Source of the DNA: Firmicutes bacterium UBA993
Lineage (GTDB): Bacteria > Bacillota > Dethiobacteria > DTU022
Length of the DNA: 12,267 bases
Reading direction: 5' to 3'
NCBI GenBank assembly: GCA_002292015.1
Contig: DBBD01000121.1
Location: 1 to 12,267 of the forward strand
Shown here: in pieces, positions 1 to 7,157 of the stretch
Layout: each line of letters begins with the position of its first letter
Position numbering within the stretch: the first letter of the stretch is position 1
The notes under the pieces: model-generated
Database searches by the model: none
The model's input: the letters and a program-made list of their open reading frames with translations, nothing else
Told to the model about the DNA's origin: nothing
Program-made: the position numbers and the translations under genes

Positions 1-351
1 GGTCGCGATACATTTTGATACGTAATGGTCAGGATATTCAGCGTGTCCGTCCAGTCGAATGATATATCGGCCGGAGGCATTTTTGATACCGATATTCATA
101 GCATAGGGCACCGTTTTCTTCGAGTTTTCAAGGTGCTTTATGGTAGACGGATATTCTATATTATACTTTTTAATTATCTCTTTTGTATGATCGTTCGAAA
201 GGCCATCGATCAGCAGCGCTTCTATTTTTTCCAACGGGTAATCCTGTTTTAAGACAGACTGAATACACTTTTCAATGAACATAGCTTCATTTCTAACGGG
301 GATTACTATAGATACCGCATCAATAAATTTGACTTCATCTGCCATGTTCAT
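1..351 (-). CDS. Family 2 glycosyltransferase, ExoA-like (N-terminal part, cut by window edge)
   Basis: Reading the minus strand from ATG at 351 gives 117 open residues that run off the left edge. They form the start of a GT-A fold: IPVRNE at residues 17-22, DGLSNDHT at 49-56 (the nucleotide-binding 'DGxSxDxT' region), VPYAMNIGI near 81-89, and IIRLDGHAEYP at 97-107. The last motif resembles the 'RLDAHAxYP' signature of succinoglycan ExoA-like transferases, where it replaces the usual DxD. The family transfers sugars from nucleotide donors to lipid-linked or polysaccharide acceptors on the cytoplasmic side of the membrane. The start at 351 is chosen because AAGGTGG (357-363) lies 5 nt upstream; in-frame ATGs at 381 and 345 are alternatives. 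Donor, acceptor and C-terminal membrane segments cannot be seen. Confidence 0.88.
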   Translation of the reverse strand, partial: MNMADEVKFIDAVSIVIPVRNEAMFIEKCIQSVLKQDYPLEKIEALLIDGLSNDHTKEIIKKYNIEYPSTIKHLENSKKTVPYAMNIGIKNASGRYIIRLDGHAEYPDHYVSKCIAT

Positions 352-594
352 TATTTCCACCTTATGGTATAAGATTTTCATTGAAGACCCATGATCGCTT
401 GTTCGTATTGTATTTCAAAAATTTCAATAAGTGAATCGAAATATATTTAAAAGCTGAAGAAAATGAAACAGTTGTTAGCATGGCCTGCGGTTGCTGTCGG
501 AGATTGGGCGGCAGCTTAAAATAGGCCAGTACCCCTCAGATGCAGAAAAGTGTGACCACCAGGTGAATGGTGTTTCTTTACTGCTGCCCGTTCA
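352..594. other. Intergenic region without a recognisable gene
   Basis: This AT-rich stretch lies between the DUF1667 gene and the glycosyltransferase, both on the minus strand. It should hold the promoter of the glycosyltransferase, but I see no convincing -35/-10 pair. A short stem (CACCA/TGGTG, about 558-573) has no T-run and is not a convincing terminator. The plus-strand open frame at 491-718 has no domain and overlaps the DUF1667 gene. Confidence 0.4.
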
Positions 595-975
595 TTACCC
601 GAGGCTGCGGGTGGATACTACGTCAATTCCGGTGTTGAGCAGATTCTCAATCACCACGGTGCCAATCTTAACCGGTGCGGTCAGCTCTACCTTATTAATC
701 TCTTCCATTGCTGTGTAAATCAGCTTTTTTGGCAGAGGCTTGCTCGTTTTTACCGGCAGCCGGGCCAGCGGTGCATTGTTGATCACCACAGTCGAGGTAA
801 GGGTTCGGGTCGGGTTCGTATACTCTTCATAGGCGTATTCCCGGCCTTTTTTACACTGCTGGCCGCTGAAAGTTAAATCTTCCGGGCTGTTAGCAACACC
901 GGACACTATCATTTTACAGCCCAGTGGGCAGAGGATGCAGATTAATTCCTTTTCAGCCGTTTTGGTTCTGGTCAT
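595..975 (-). CDS. DUF1667 four-cysteine protein, partner of the GlpA-like redox enzyme
   Basis: A 126-residue protein with an N-terminal cysteine cluster CILCPLGC (C13, C16, C20) and a fourth cysteine at C41, spaced as in Fe-S binding modules. The rest (REYAYEEYTNPTRTLTSTVV near 45-64, then LPVKTSKPLPK) matches what I know of DUF1667 (COG3862) proteins. These are typically encoded beside GlpA-like FAD dehydrogenases and NAD-linked FAD oxidoreductases and are usually about 120 residues, so this one is full length. Its ATG lies 2 nt after the stop codon of the upstream fusion gene. Its Shine-Dalgarno AGGAGG (986-991) sits inside the end of that gene, so the two are almost certainly co-transcribed and perhaps translationally coupled. 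A role as small electron-transfer or assembly subunit is inference; the biochemical function of the family is not established to my knowledge. Confidence 0.88.
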   Translation of the reverse strand: MTRTKTAEKELICILCPLGCKMIVSGVANSPEDLTFSGQQCKKGREYAYEEYTNPTRTLTSTVVINNAPLARLPVKTSKPLPKKLIYTAMEEINKVELTAPVKIGTVVIENLLNTGIDVVSTRSLG

Positions 976-977
976 GG

Positions 978-3761
978 TTAACCGGCCTCCTTTGCCACTT
1001 CGACTGACAGGTTTTCGAAAACCTGTTCAGGCAGATCGCTCTTCTTCAGTTTTATGGTGACCATTTCCCCAGGCGTCAGAACCCTTTTTTTGATTCTCTT
1101 AACAACTTGCTGATCAGCTTTCACCACCAAAGCGCAATTTTCATGATTGCCCCGAACACGCATATACAGCTCCAGGCTGTCTTTGATTAATTCTTTTCTG
1201 ACCCGGTGCGGAACGATGTAGCTGATATTTTTAAGCGGTTTTGTATGGAAAAACGAATTGCTTTCCTGCCGGGTAGCAGCGCCGCTAATCAAGGCGGCAG
1301 CGCCCTTCCCCGCCCGGTAACTTTCATCGGTAACCCAATCGACCAAGTCGTGTACATGAACTACATTACCGCAGGCGAAGATTCCCGGAACAGTGGTTTC
1401 CATCGCTTCGTTAACCACCGGTCCGCCGGTTGCTCGATCAAGTTCGACACCTGCTTCTTTTGACAGCTCGTTTTCAGGAATCAGGCCGCGGGAAAATAGG
1501 ATTGTGTCACATTCAATTTCACTAAAAGTGCCTTCAATCGGCTGTTTATGTTCGTCGGTCCGGGCGATGGTTACGCTTTCGACCCGGTTTTTACCCTTGA
1601 TATTAACAATAGTGTGACGGTAGAGCATGGGAATGCCGTAATCTTCAACGCATTGCACGTAGTTTCTGACTAACCCGTCGGAATAATCTTTGCGTTCGAT
1701 TACAGCTGCTACTTCAGCCCCTTCAAGCACCATTCGCCTGGCCATAATCAAGCCGATATCGCCGGACCCGAATACGACAACCTTGCGGCCCACCATGTAC
1801 CCTTCGATATTGACGAAGCGCTGGGCTGTACCCGCCGAAAAGATGCCGGCTGGACGCATACCGGGAATATTGATTGCACCCCTGGTTCTCTCCCGGCATC
1901 CCATAGCGAGAACGATTGCCCGGGCCTGGATTGTTGTAATTCCGTCAATCATATTAACATATGTCACCTTTTTATCCGAGCTGATTGACAGCACCATGGT
2001 GTCCAGTTTACAGCAGATTCCTGCTTCTTTGAACATGTCGATAAAGCGTTCAGCATATTCAGGGCCGGTAAGTTCTTCCCTGAACTGGTGCAGCCCAAAA
2101 CCGTTATGGATACACTGCTGTAAAATGCCGCCCAGTTCGTAGTCGCGTTCGATCACCAGTATATCCTCCACGCCGCTCTGCCTGGCAGCGATAGCTGCTG
2201 CCATGCCGGCAGGACCGCCGCCGACAACCAACAGGTCATAAATGGCTTTCGCGCCAGTCTCTACAACCAGGCCGGCAGTTTGGGGCAGGCATTTACCGAC
2301 TGCACCCAGTTTACGCGGATCAATTGCCCTGTTTTTGGTGGTACCGCTCAAAATGAATGACCCGGGGTTGTCCTTGTTAATCTCGGGCAGTTTTTTATCC
2401 AGCTCGTTAGCTAAAATTTGCATCACCCGCGGTCCGCAGAATCCGCCCTGGCAGCGGCCTCCACCAGGACGGGTGCGTTTCTTGACACCATCAACCGTCC
2501 GCGCCCCGACGGGTCCGTGGATAGCCCTGATGATTTCTCCTTCGGTAATGTTTTCACAGCGGCAGATAATGCGTCCGTAGCCCGGATCCGCCGCGATCAT
2601 CCTCACCCTTTCAGCTTCAGGCAGGGACATAAAAGGCTTGTAACTTCTGGCCCGGATGATGAAATTGTCTTTTAATTTAAGACTGCCCGCCTTATCGCTG
2701 ATCAGACCGGTAACATAACGGGCAATTGCCGGCGCTGCCACCAAGCCAGGCGAATCGATGCCGGCCACATTGAAGAAACCCTGTGAAGCGGTCGATTCCC
2801 CGATAATGAAATCGCCTTTTTCAGTTTTGGCTCTCAGTCCACTGAAGGTAGTGATTACTTCATCGAAGGGCAGTTTTATTTTGATTTTTTGGGCCTGTTC
2901 TTCGACATATTTCAGGCCGGATGCGGTGGTCGCAGTATCTTCGGGCGAGTCGATCGCTTCGGCATTTGGGCCGATAATCAGGTTGCCGTGAGCTGTAGGG
3001 GAAACCAGAACTCCTTTCCCAAGAGCTGTAGGACAGGGGAAGAGCACATGCCTAACGTAAGATCCCGTTCCTTTATCCAGCAGAAAGTATTCGCCGCGGC
3101 TTGGTTTGATTGTAAATTCAGCAGGGCCAATCATTGCGCTGATCTTGTCGGCATAGAGGCCGGCGGCATTGATCAAGTAACGTGCCTCGATTTTTTTGTC
3201 GCCGCAACTTATCGTAAAGGTTGATTCATTTTTAGCAATAGAGGTGACAGCGCTGTTCAGCAGCACTTCGGCGCCGTTCGCCGCAGCGCTTTCCGCCAGG
3301 GCGATCGCCAACAGGTACGGGTCGGTTATCCCGGCAGTGGGTGCATAGAGAGCGCCAAGCGCTTTTTCATTTAAACCTGGTTCGAGCTGATCGAGGTGGG
3401 GTCGATCGATGATCTCCAGGCCCGGTATGCCGTTTTCCAAGCCCCGCGCAAGCAACTGTTGAAGGGTTTTCATCTCTTCTGCACAAAAAGCGATCACCAG
3501 CGATCCGATCTGCCCAAATGGTGCTTCGAGTTCTTTGCAGAGCGACGGGTACATTTGATTGCCCTCAGCGTTAAATTTTGCTTTCAGGGTTCCTGGTTCG
3601 GGATCAAAGCCTGCATGAACGATCGCGCTGTTGGCTTTGGTTGCGCCGTTGGCGACATCACTGTCTTTCTCGATCAGGATCAGGCTTAACTGATATTTAG
3701 AGAGTTCGCGGGCTATGGCAGTACCGATAATTCCGGCACCGATTATGGCAACATCGTACAT
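978..3761 (-). CDS. Fused GlpA/LhgO-like FAD dehydrogenase, [2Fe-2S] domain and NAD(P)/FAD oxidoreductase
   Basis: A 927-residue protein with three modules. Residues 1-370 form a DAO-type FAD dehydrogenase: dinucleotide motif GAGIIG at 8-13, GATKANSAIVHAGF at 39-52, INAAGLYAD at 197-205 and the C-terminal FAD contact FNVAGIDSPGL at 330-340. Residues about 398-450 are a BFD-like [2Fe-2S] domain with C400, C402, C437 and C442 (CRC and CQGGFC). After a linker (about 455-505), residues 508-830 form a second FAD/NAD module: GGGPAGM at 514-520, LGGILQQCIHNGFG at 543-556, NAD-site GSGDIG at 665-670 and FACGN at 795-799; a short tail follows. In relatives I recall, the two flavoenzymes are separate genes of about 480 and 420 residues next to DUF1667, so this looks like a complete fusion. 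The likely path is substrate to FAD, to [2Fe-2S], to second FAD, to NAD(P). Glycerol-3-phosphate is the usual annotated substrate, but a 2-hydroxyacid is possible. Shine-Dalgarno AGGAGG (3768-3773) supports the start. Confidence 0.9.
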   Translation of the reverse strand: MYDVAIIGAGIIGTAIARELSKYQLSLILIEKDSDVANGATKANSAIVHAGFDPEPGTLKAKFNAEGNQMYPSLCKELEAPFGQIGSLVIAFCAEEMKTLQQLLARGLENGIPGLEIIDRPHLDQLEPGLNEKALGALYAPTAGITDPYLLAIALAESAAANGAEVLLNSAVTSIAKNESTFTISCGDKKIEARYLINAAGLYADKISAMIGPAEFTIKPSRGEYFLLDKGTGSYVRHVLFPCPTALGKGVLVSPTAHGNLIIGPNAEAIDSPEDTATTASGLKYVEEQAQKIKIKLPFDEVITTFSGLRAKTEKGDFIIGESTASQGFFNVAGIDSPGLVAAPAIARYVTGLISDKAGSLKLKDNFIIRARSYKPFMSLPEAERVRMIAADPGYGRIICRCENITEGEIIRAIHGPVGARTVDGVKKRTRPGGGRCQGGFCGPRVMQILANELDKKLPEINKDNPGSFILSGTTKNRAIDPRKLGAVGKCLPQTAGLVVETGAKAIYDLLVVGGGPAGMAAAIAARQSGVEDILVIERDYELGGILQQCIHNGFGLHQFREELTGPEYAERFIDMFKEAGICCKLDTMVLSISSDKKVTYVNMIDGITTIQARAIVLAMGCRERTRGAINIPGMRPAGIFSAGTAQRFVNIEGYMVGRKVVVFGSGDIGLIMARRMVLEGAEVAAVIERKDYSDGLVRNYVQCVEDYGIPMLYRHTIVNIKGKNRVESVTIARTDEHKQPIEGTFSEIECDTILFSRGLIPENELSKEAGVELDRATGGPVVNEAMETTVPGIFACGNVVHVHDLVDWVTDESYRAGKGAAALISGAATRQESNSFFHTKPLKNISYIVPHRVRKELIKDSLELYMRVRGNHENCALVVKADQQVVKRIKKRVLTPGEMVTIKLKKSDLPEQVFENLSVEVAKEAG

Positions 3762-3809
3762 TATTAACCTCCTGCAGCGCTTAAAATTTTTAAATGCTAA
3801 CCTGTAAAT

Positions 3810-3844
3810 CCCTCTCCCTGGGGAGAGGGGCAGGGTGAGGGGTG
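3810..3844. repeat. REP-like GC-rich palindromic repeat, complete copy
   Basis: A 9-bp perfect inverted repeat, CCCTCTCCC (3810-3818) and GGGAGAGGG (3821-3829), is followed by GGCAGGGTGAGGGG. Related sequence occurs at 12176-12199 and 12237-12267, with a partial copy at 7066-7086. All lie between genes, as expected for a dispersed REP-type element. On the minus strand it would form a strong hairpin between the aminotransferase and the redox operon, but no T-run follows, so a classic intrinsic terminator is not supported. Confidence 0.75.
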
Positions 3845-3872
3845 ATATAATCCCTCAATAGTGCCGGACGAA

Positions 3873-5063
3873 TCACCTTATCTCGTTGACAAAAGCTTCC
3901 ATGCGGTTTAGGCCTTCCACGATTTTCTCCATTGATGTGGCAAAAGAAAGTCTTACATAGCCAGGGGCGCCGAAACCGGTTCCCGGTACGACAGCTACCT
4001 TATGATTTTCAAGCAGGAGAGCGGCAAAATCATCGCTACTTTTAAGCTTGTTATTCCGGTAAGATTTACCTAAAGTAGCAGCGGTTGATACAAAAATGTA
4101 AAAAGCGCCCTGCGGTTCAAGGGCGTTAAGATAAGGCAGATTGCTAATCCGCCCGAAAATGTAGCAGCGGCGCTCGTCAAATGCGCGTCGCATCTCTTCT
4201 ATGCTGTCCTTTGGCCCTTTCAGCGCTGCTACCGCGGCCTTTTGGGCGATGGAATTCGGGTTTGAGGCGGTGTGACTCTGGATATTGGCCATAACCGAGG
4301 CGATTTCGGTAGATGAAGCAGTGTAGCCGATACGCCATCCGGTCATCGCATAACTTTTTGACACTCCATTTACCACTATAGTGAGATCCTTGATTTTTTC
4401 ATTAAAAGCAGCAATGCTGAAGTGTTTATCCTGGCTATAGATCAGCTTTTCGTAAATTTCATCAGAAATGACAAAGAGCTTCTTTTCGGTGCAAAAATCG
4501 GCGATCGCCTTTAATTCCTCAATGCTGTATACCTGGCCGGTAGGGTTTGACGGGCTATTTAAAATGAGCGCTTTACTTTTTGAGGAGAGGGATTTACGCA
4601 GATCATCCACGGTGGCTTTTAGGTTGTTGGTCGGTTCCGTTTCTACTGTTACCGGTATGCCGTCATTTAAGCGGACCATTTCGGGATAACTGACCCAGTA
4701 GGGGGCAGGAATTAGCACTTCATCCCCGGGATTAAGCAGGGCGGCCAAGACGTTATTAAGTGAGTGTTTTGCCCCGTTGCTGACTACAACCTGGGAAGGT
4801 TTATAGCTGAGACCGTTGTCGGTCAGCAGTTTGCTGCAGATGGCTTCACGCAATTCCAGGGTGCCCGCAGCCGGAGTATAGCGGGTATGACCTTCATTAA
4901 TTGCCCTGATCGCCTCGTCGCGAATCAGGGATGGTGTATCGAAATCCGGTTCACCGGCTCCAAATCCGATTACATCAAGCCCCTGGCTCTGCATCTCTTT
5001 TGCTTTGCTATCAATGGCCATTGTCGGTGAAGGGCTGATCGCCAGCGCTTTTTTTGATAACAC
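3873..5063 (-). CDS. aspB: Aspartate-type aminotransferase (PLP, class I)
   Basis: A full-length 396-residue fold-type I PLP enzyme. Visible landmarks are GAGEPDFDTP at 35-44, RYTPAAG at 61-67, NSPSNPTG at 169-176 (Asn for PLP), SDEIYE at 200-205 (Asp201 contacts the pyridine nitrogen; Tyr204 the PLP oxygen), SKSYAMTGWRIGY at 235-247 with Schiff-base lysine K236 and Arg244 for the PLP phosphate, and YVRLSFA at 369-375 with R371, which binds the substrate alpha-carboxylate. This places it in the bacterial aspartate/prephenate aminotransferase group, which transfers amino groups between aspartate (or glutamate) and 2-oxo acids in the cytoplasm. Exact substrate preference cannot be read from sequence. 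The start is GTG at 5063, with AGGGGTG upstream as Shine-Dalgarno. It has a 170-nt gap upstream and a REP-like repeat downstream, so it may be transcribed alone. The symbol is by analogy with Bacillus aspB. Confidence 0.92.
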   Translation of the reverse strand: MLSKKALAISPSPTMAIDSKAKEMQSQGLDVIGFGAGEPDFDTPSLIRDEAIRAINEGHTRYTPAAGTLELREAICSKLLTDNGLSYKPSQVVVSNGAKHSLNNVLAALLNPGDEVLIPAPYWVSYPEMVRLNDGIPVTVETEPTNNLKATVDDLRKSLSSKSKALILNSPSNPTGQVYSIEELKAIADFCTEKKLFVISDEIYEKLIYSQDKHFSIAAFNEKIKDLTIVVNGVSKSYAMTGWRIGYTASSTEIASVMANIQSHTASNPNSIAQKAAVAALKGPKDSIEEMRRAFDERRCYIFGRISNLPYLNALEPQGAFYIFVSTAATLGKSYRNNKLKSSDDFAALLLENHKVAVVPGTGFGAPGYVRLSFATSMEKIVEGLNRMEAFVNEIR

Positions 5064-5233
5064 CTCTGCTCACCCCTACTTCTGAGATCTAAAAAACATT
5101 TTACCACAGAAAGGTTTGAAGATCGCTACTATCAATGCGCGGTTTCTTGATTGTTCACAAAACACTCACAAATACACAAGTAAAGCACGCAACTTGAGAT
5201 CGACATATAAAATTTTTGATTCCGCAAAAATAA

Positions 5234-6223
5234 TTAATTAATCATATCTAGAACGTAAGCAGGAGGGATCCAGAGCAGATCATTGTCGATAAGCTGCATG
5301 GGGTTAACCGGAACGGAGCCAATATTGACTTCCCAGTGCAGGTGTGGTCCGCTGGCATAACCGGTCATGCCGACAGTGCCGATCTGTTTACCGCGTTCAA
5401 CAGGTTGCCCCTTTTTTACGGAAATAGTCTCGAGGTGCATGTAGGTGCTGGACAGGTTGAGGCCGTGGTCGATGATCACCGTATTACCGCCGGAAAGTAA
5501 AAACTCTGACAACCTTACGATGCCACTACCGGCAGCCACTACCGGGGTTCCTTCATCTGTCGCAATATCAATGCCATTGTGGCGGCGGGGCGGATTATCG
5601 TTGATGTACCTGATAGCGGCAAACTCGGAGGTGATTCTACCAACAAGGGGCAAGACAAAACCTTGCACCCACAGTGGGTGGGGCTCGGTTGTTTCACGGG
5701 CAATGCGCACTTTTTCGCGATCTTCAGACAGGCGTTCGCTAGTCCAACCAACTGTTACGCTAGGCGGCACGCTGAAGCGGGAAATGTGGAAGTCTTTGCT
5801 ACTGATTGTGAATTCTCTGTATGCCAGGGGAACGCTGCCTGGTCCCTTGTCGGTCTTAATTGTAATTGCGTGGGAGCCTGGTAGAGTATTGTAGCTGATT
5901 CCGATTACAGCGAAACAACTCTCACCGACCCGGTAATAATCGGAGATGCCACCCGTAAAGCTAAATTCAAACTGAACCGGTGCTTCCGTTATTAGCGGTG
6001 AGACCTCAACAATCAGAAAATCACCGGGTGAAGGATTTTCCGGATATAAAAAGATATGCGGTTCTGTGGTGTGTTGAAAAGTATAGGGTTCGAGATAACG
6101 AACCTGCCGTTTCGGTTGAACTATCGGTTCAGATACGGTTAGATTGACCAACAGGAAAGCAAAAATAACTATCACAACTGAAATAACCGGAAAAAACAGG
6201 GTCGGTTTGCCGGTTTTTCTCAT
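5234..6223 (-). CDS. Membrane-anchored M23 family peptidase (LytM/lysostaphin type)
   Basis: A 329-residue protein with a basic N-terminus (MRKTGK) and one hydrophobic segment at about 8-29. There is no lipobox, so it is probably an uncleaved anchor or signal peptide. Residues about 55-140 look like an Ig-like beta domain. A linker follows, then an M23 domain from about 190 to 312. Zinc and catalytic residues are present: H215 and D219 in RHNGID, H263 in YMHLE, and H294 and H296 in GPHLHW. An active peptidoglycan endopeptidase outside the membrane is therefore expected, acting on peptide cross-links; GFVLPLVGRITSEF at 188-201 is the usual lead-in to the domain. It starts 40 nt after the transaldolase stop codon in the same direction and may share its transcript. 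The Shine-Dalgarno is weak (GGGCGGA, about 14 nt upstream), so translation may be modest. The cell-wall target is not deducible. Confidence 0.9.
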   Translation of the reverse strand: MRKTGKPTLFFPVISVVIVIFAFLLVNLTVSEPIVQPKRQVRYLEPYTFQHTTEPHIFLYPENPSPGDFLIVEVSPLITEAPVQFEFSFTGGISDYYRVGESCFAVIGISYNTLPGSHAITIKTDKGPGSVPLAYREFTISSKDFHISRFSVPPSVTVGWTSERLSEDREKVRIARETTEPHPLWVQGFVLPLVGRITSEFAAIRYINDNPPRRHNGIDIATDEGTPVVAAGSGIVRLSEFLLSGGNTVIIDHGLNLSSTYMHLETISVKKGQPVERGKQIGTVGMTGYASGPHLHWEVNIGSVPVNPMQLIDNDLLWIPPAYVLDMIN

Positions 6224-6263
6224 CGCTTCACTATTCCGCCCTTTTCCAAATAAATGACTCAGC

Positions 6264-6920
6264 TTATTTTTTACGTGCTGCCTCTGCTTTTTTCCAGTCG
6301 TTCAAAAAACTATCAATGCCGGCATCGGTTAAGGGGTGCTTGAACATTTGTTTTAAAACTTTATAAGGCATAGTGGCAATATGGGCACCGGCCAGCGCTA
6401 CTGCAGTTACATGCTCGGGATGGCGGATGCTGGCGGCGATTACTTCGGTTTGCAGGTTGTGCCGGTGAAGAACCTGAACAATATCCTGAACCAGGTCGAC
6501 TCCCCGGTGTCCGATGTCATCAAGCCTGCCGATAAAGGGGCTGACATAGGCCGCTCCAGCTTTGGCAGCAAGCAAAGCTTGGTTGACGGTAAAGATCAAG
6601 GTTACATTTACCTTTATTCCTTCTTTTGCCAGCGTTTTTACGGCCTGCATTCCTTCCGGGGTTATCGGTATTTTCACAACTACGTTCGGATGCACAGCAG
6701 CCAGTTTACGGGCCTCGTTGACCATTTTTCCATAATCGAGTGAAATAACCTCGGCGCTGACCGGACCGTCTACCAGGTTACAGATTGAAGGCAGTATTTG
6801 TGCAAAGTCTGCATCTTCTCTGGCAGCGAGCGACGGATTGGTTGTAACCCCACAAATCACCCCCCACTGCACAGCTTCCCTGATTTCGTCGACATTGGCA
6901 GTATCAAGGTAAAGATTCAT
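6264..6920 (-). CDS. tal: Transaldolase, short FSA/TalC-type family
   Basis: A full-length 218-residue (beta/alpha)8 barrel of the short transaldolase family, acting in the cytoplasm in the non-oxidative pentose phosphate pathway. It moves a dihydroxyacetone unit from fructose-6-phosphate or sedoheptulose-7-phosphate to an aldose phosphate. Seen: MNLYLDTAN with D6, GVTTNPS at 24-30 (N28), VVKIPIT with Schiff-base lysine K83, and SPFIGRLDDIG at 127-137. Two positions separate true transaldolases from fructose-6-phosphate aldolases. Here they are E57 (in SAEVIS; Gln59 in E. coli FSA) and F129 (in SPFIGR; Tyr131 in E. coli FSA, Phe178 in TalB), both of transaldolase type. Shine-Dalgarno GGGGAGGA (6929-6936), 8 nt from the ATG, fixes the start. 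It is the first gene of a probable two-gene transcript with the M23 peptidase. Confidence 0.93.
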   Translation of the reverse strand: MNLYLDTANVDEIREAVQWGVICGVTTNPSLAAREDADFAQILPSICNLVDGPVSAEVISLDYGKMVNEARKLAAVHPNVVVKIPITPEGMQAVKTLAKEGIKVNVTLIFTVNQALLAAKAGAAYVSPFIGRLDDIGHRGVDLVQDIVQVLHRHNLQTEVIAASIRHPEHVTAVALAGAHIATMPYKVLKQMFKHPLTDAGIDSFLNDWKKAEAARKK

Positions 6921-6959
6921 ATCACAGGTCCTCCCCGGATTTAGTCTTATTATGAATAC

Positions 6960-6965
6960 ATTATA
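6960..6965 (-). promoter_or_regulatory. -10 box of the transaldolase promoter
   Basis: A perfect TATAAT on the minus strand, about 40 nt upstream of the transaldolase ATG. No good -35 is seen at 16-18 nt spacing (AGCACA-like only), so it may need an activator or be partly wrong. Confidence 0.5.
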
Positions 6966-6998
6966 CCTGAAGATGATAATTTGTGCTTTTGTTTGGTT

Positions 6999-7023
6999 GC
7001 AGCTGCTGCATGGCAGCAGCTGC
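6999..7023. promoter_or_regulatory. Perfect 11-bp inverted repeat in the divergent promoter region
   Basis: Arms GCAGCTGCTGC (6999-7009) and GCAGCAGCTGC (7013-7023) surround the triplet ATG. The repeat lies between the transaldolase promoter and the acyltransferase promoter, ending 4 nt before the latter's -35. No T-run follows on either strand and a terminator would have no purpose between divergent genes, so an operator is the more likely reading. I do not recognise the regulator. Confidence 0.5.
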
Positions 7024-7027
7024 CTTA

Positions 7028-7056
7028 TTGCCAGATATCCGGGCGGCTGTTAGAAT
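7028..7056 (+). promoter_or_regulatory. Sigma-70-type promoter of the acyltransferase-glycosyltransferase-deacetylase operon
   Basis: TTGCCA (7028-7033, 5 of 6 matches to the consensus -35), a 17-nt spacer, and TAGAAT (7051-7056, 5 of 6 matches to the -10). Transcription would start near 7063, leaving a leader of about 95 nt before the TTG start. That leader contains the partial REP-like sequence at 7066-7086. Confidence 0.6.
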
Positions 7057-7065
7057 GAAGCAAAA

Positions 7066-7086
7066 GTGAGGGTCGGGGTGAGGGTG
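7066..7086. repeat. Partial REP-like repeat (one arm only)
   Basis: GTGAGGGTCGGGGTGAGGGTG resembles the GGCAGGGTGAGGGG flank of the complete copy near 3830-3843 but lacks the CCCTCTCC arm. It is probably a decayed or truncated copy, or chance G-rich sequence, within the leader of the acyltransferase gene. Confidence 0.35.
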
Positions 7087-7157
7087 AAAAAGACACGGTT
7101 GAGATCAGTTTACGTCGCAAAGGACAATTAAGCGGTTCTGAAAGGAAGTATTCGTTT

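Noticed and set aside
1690..2142. Plus-strand open frames of 100-150 codons opposite the redox fusion
   Set aside because: They lie antisense to a gene with clear domains, show no recognisable motif and have no ribosome binding site.
3810..3829. Hairpin as an intrinsic terminator of the aminotransferase gene
   Set aside because: The stem is strong but no T-run follows on the minus strand, and homologous copies at other loci show it is a dispersed repeat.
5154..5160. TTCACAA half-site resembling a Rex operator upstream of the aminotransferase
   Set aside because: The other half-site (TTGTGAA) is absent at the required spacing.
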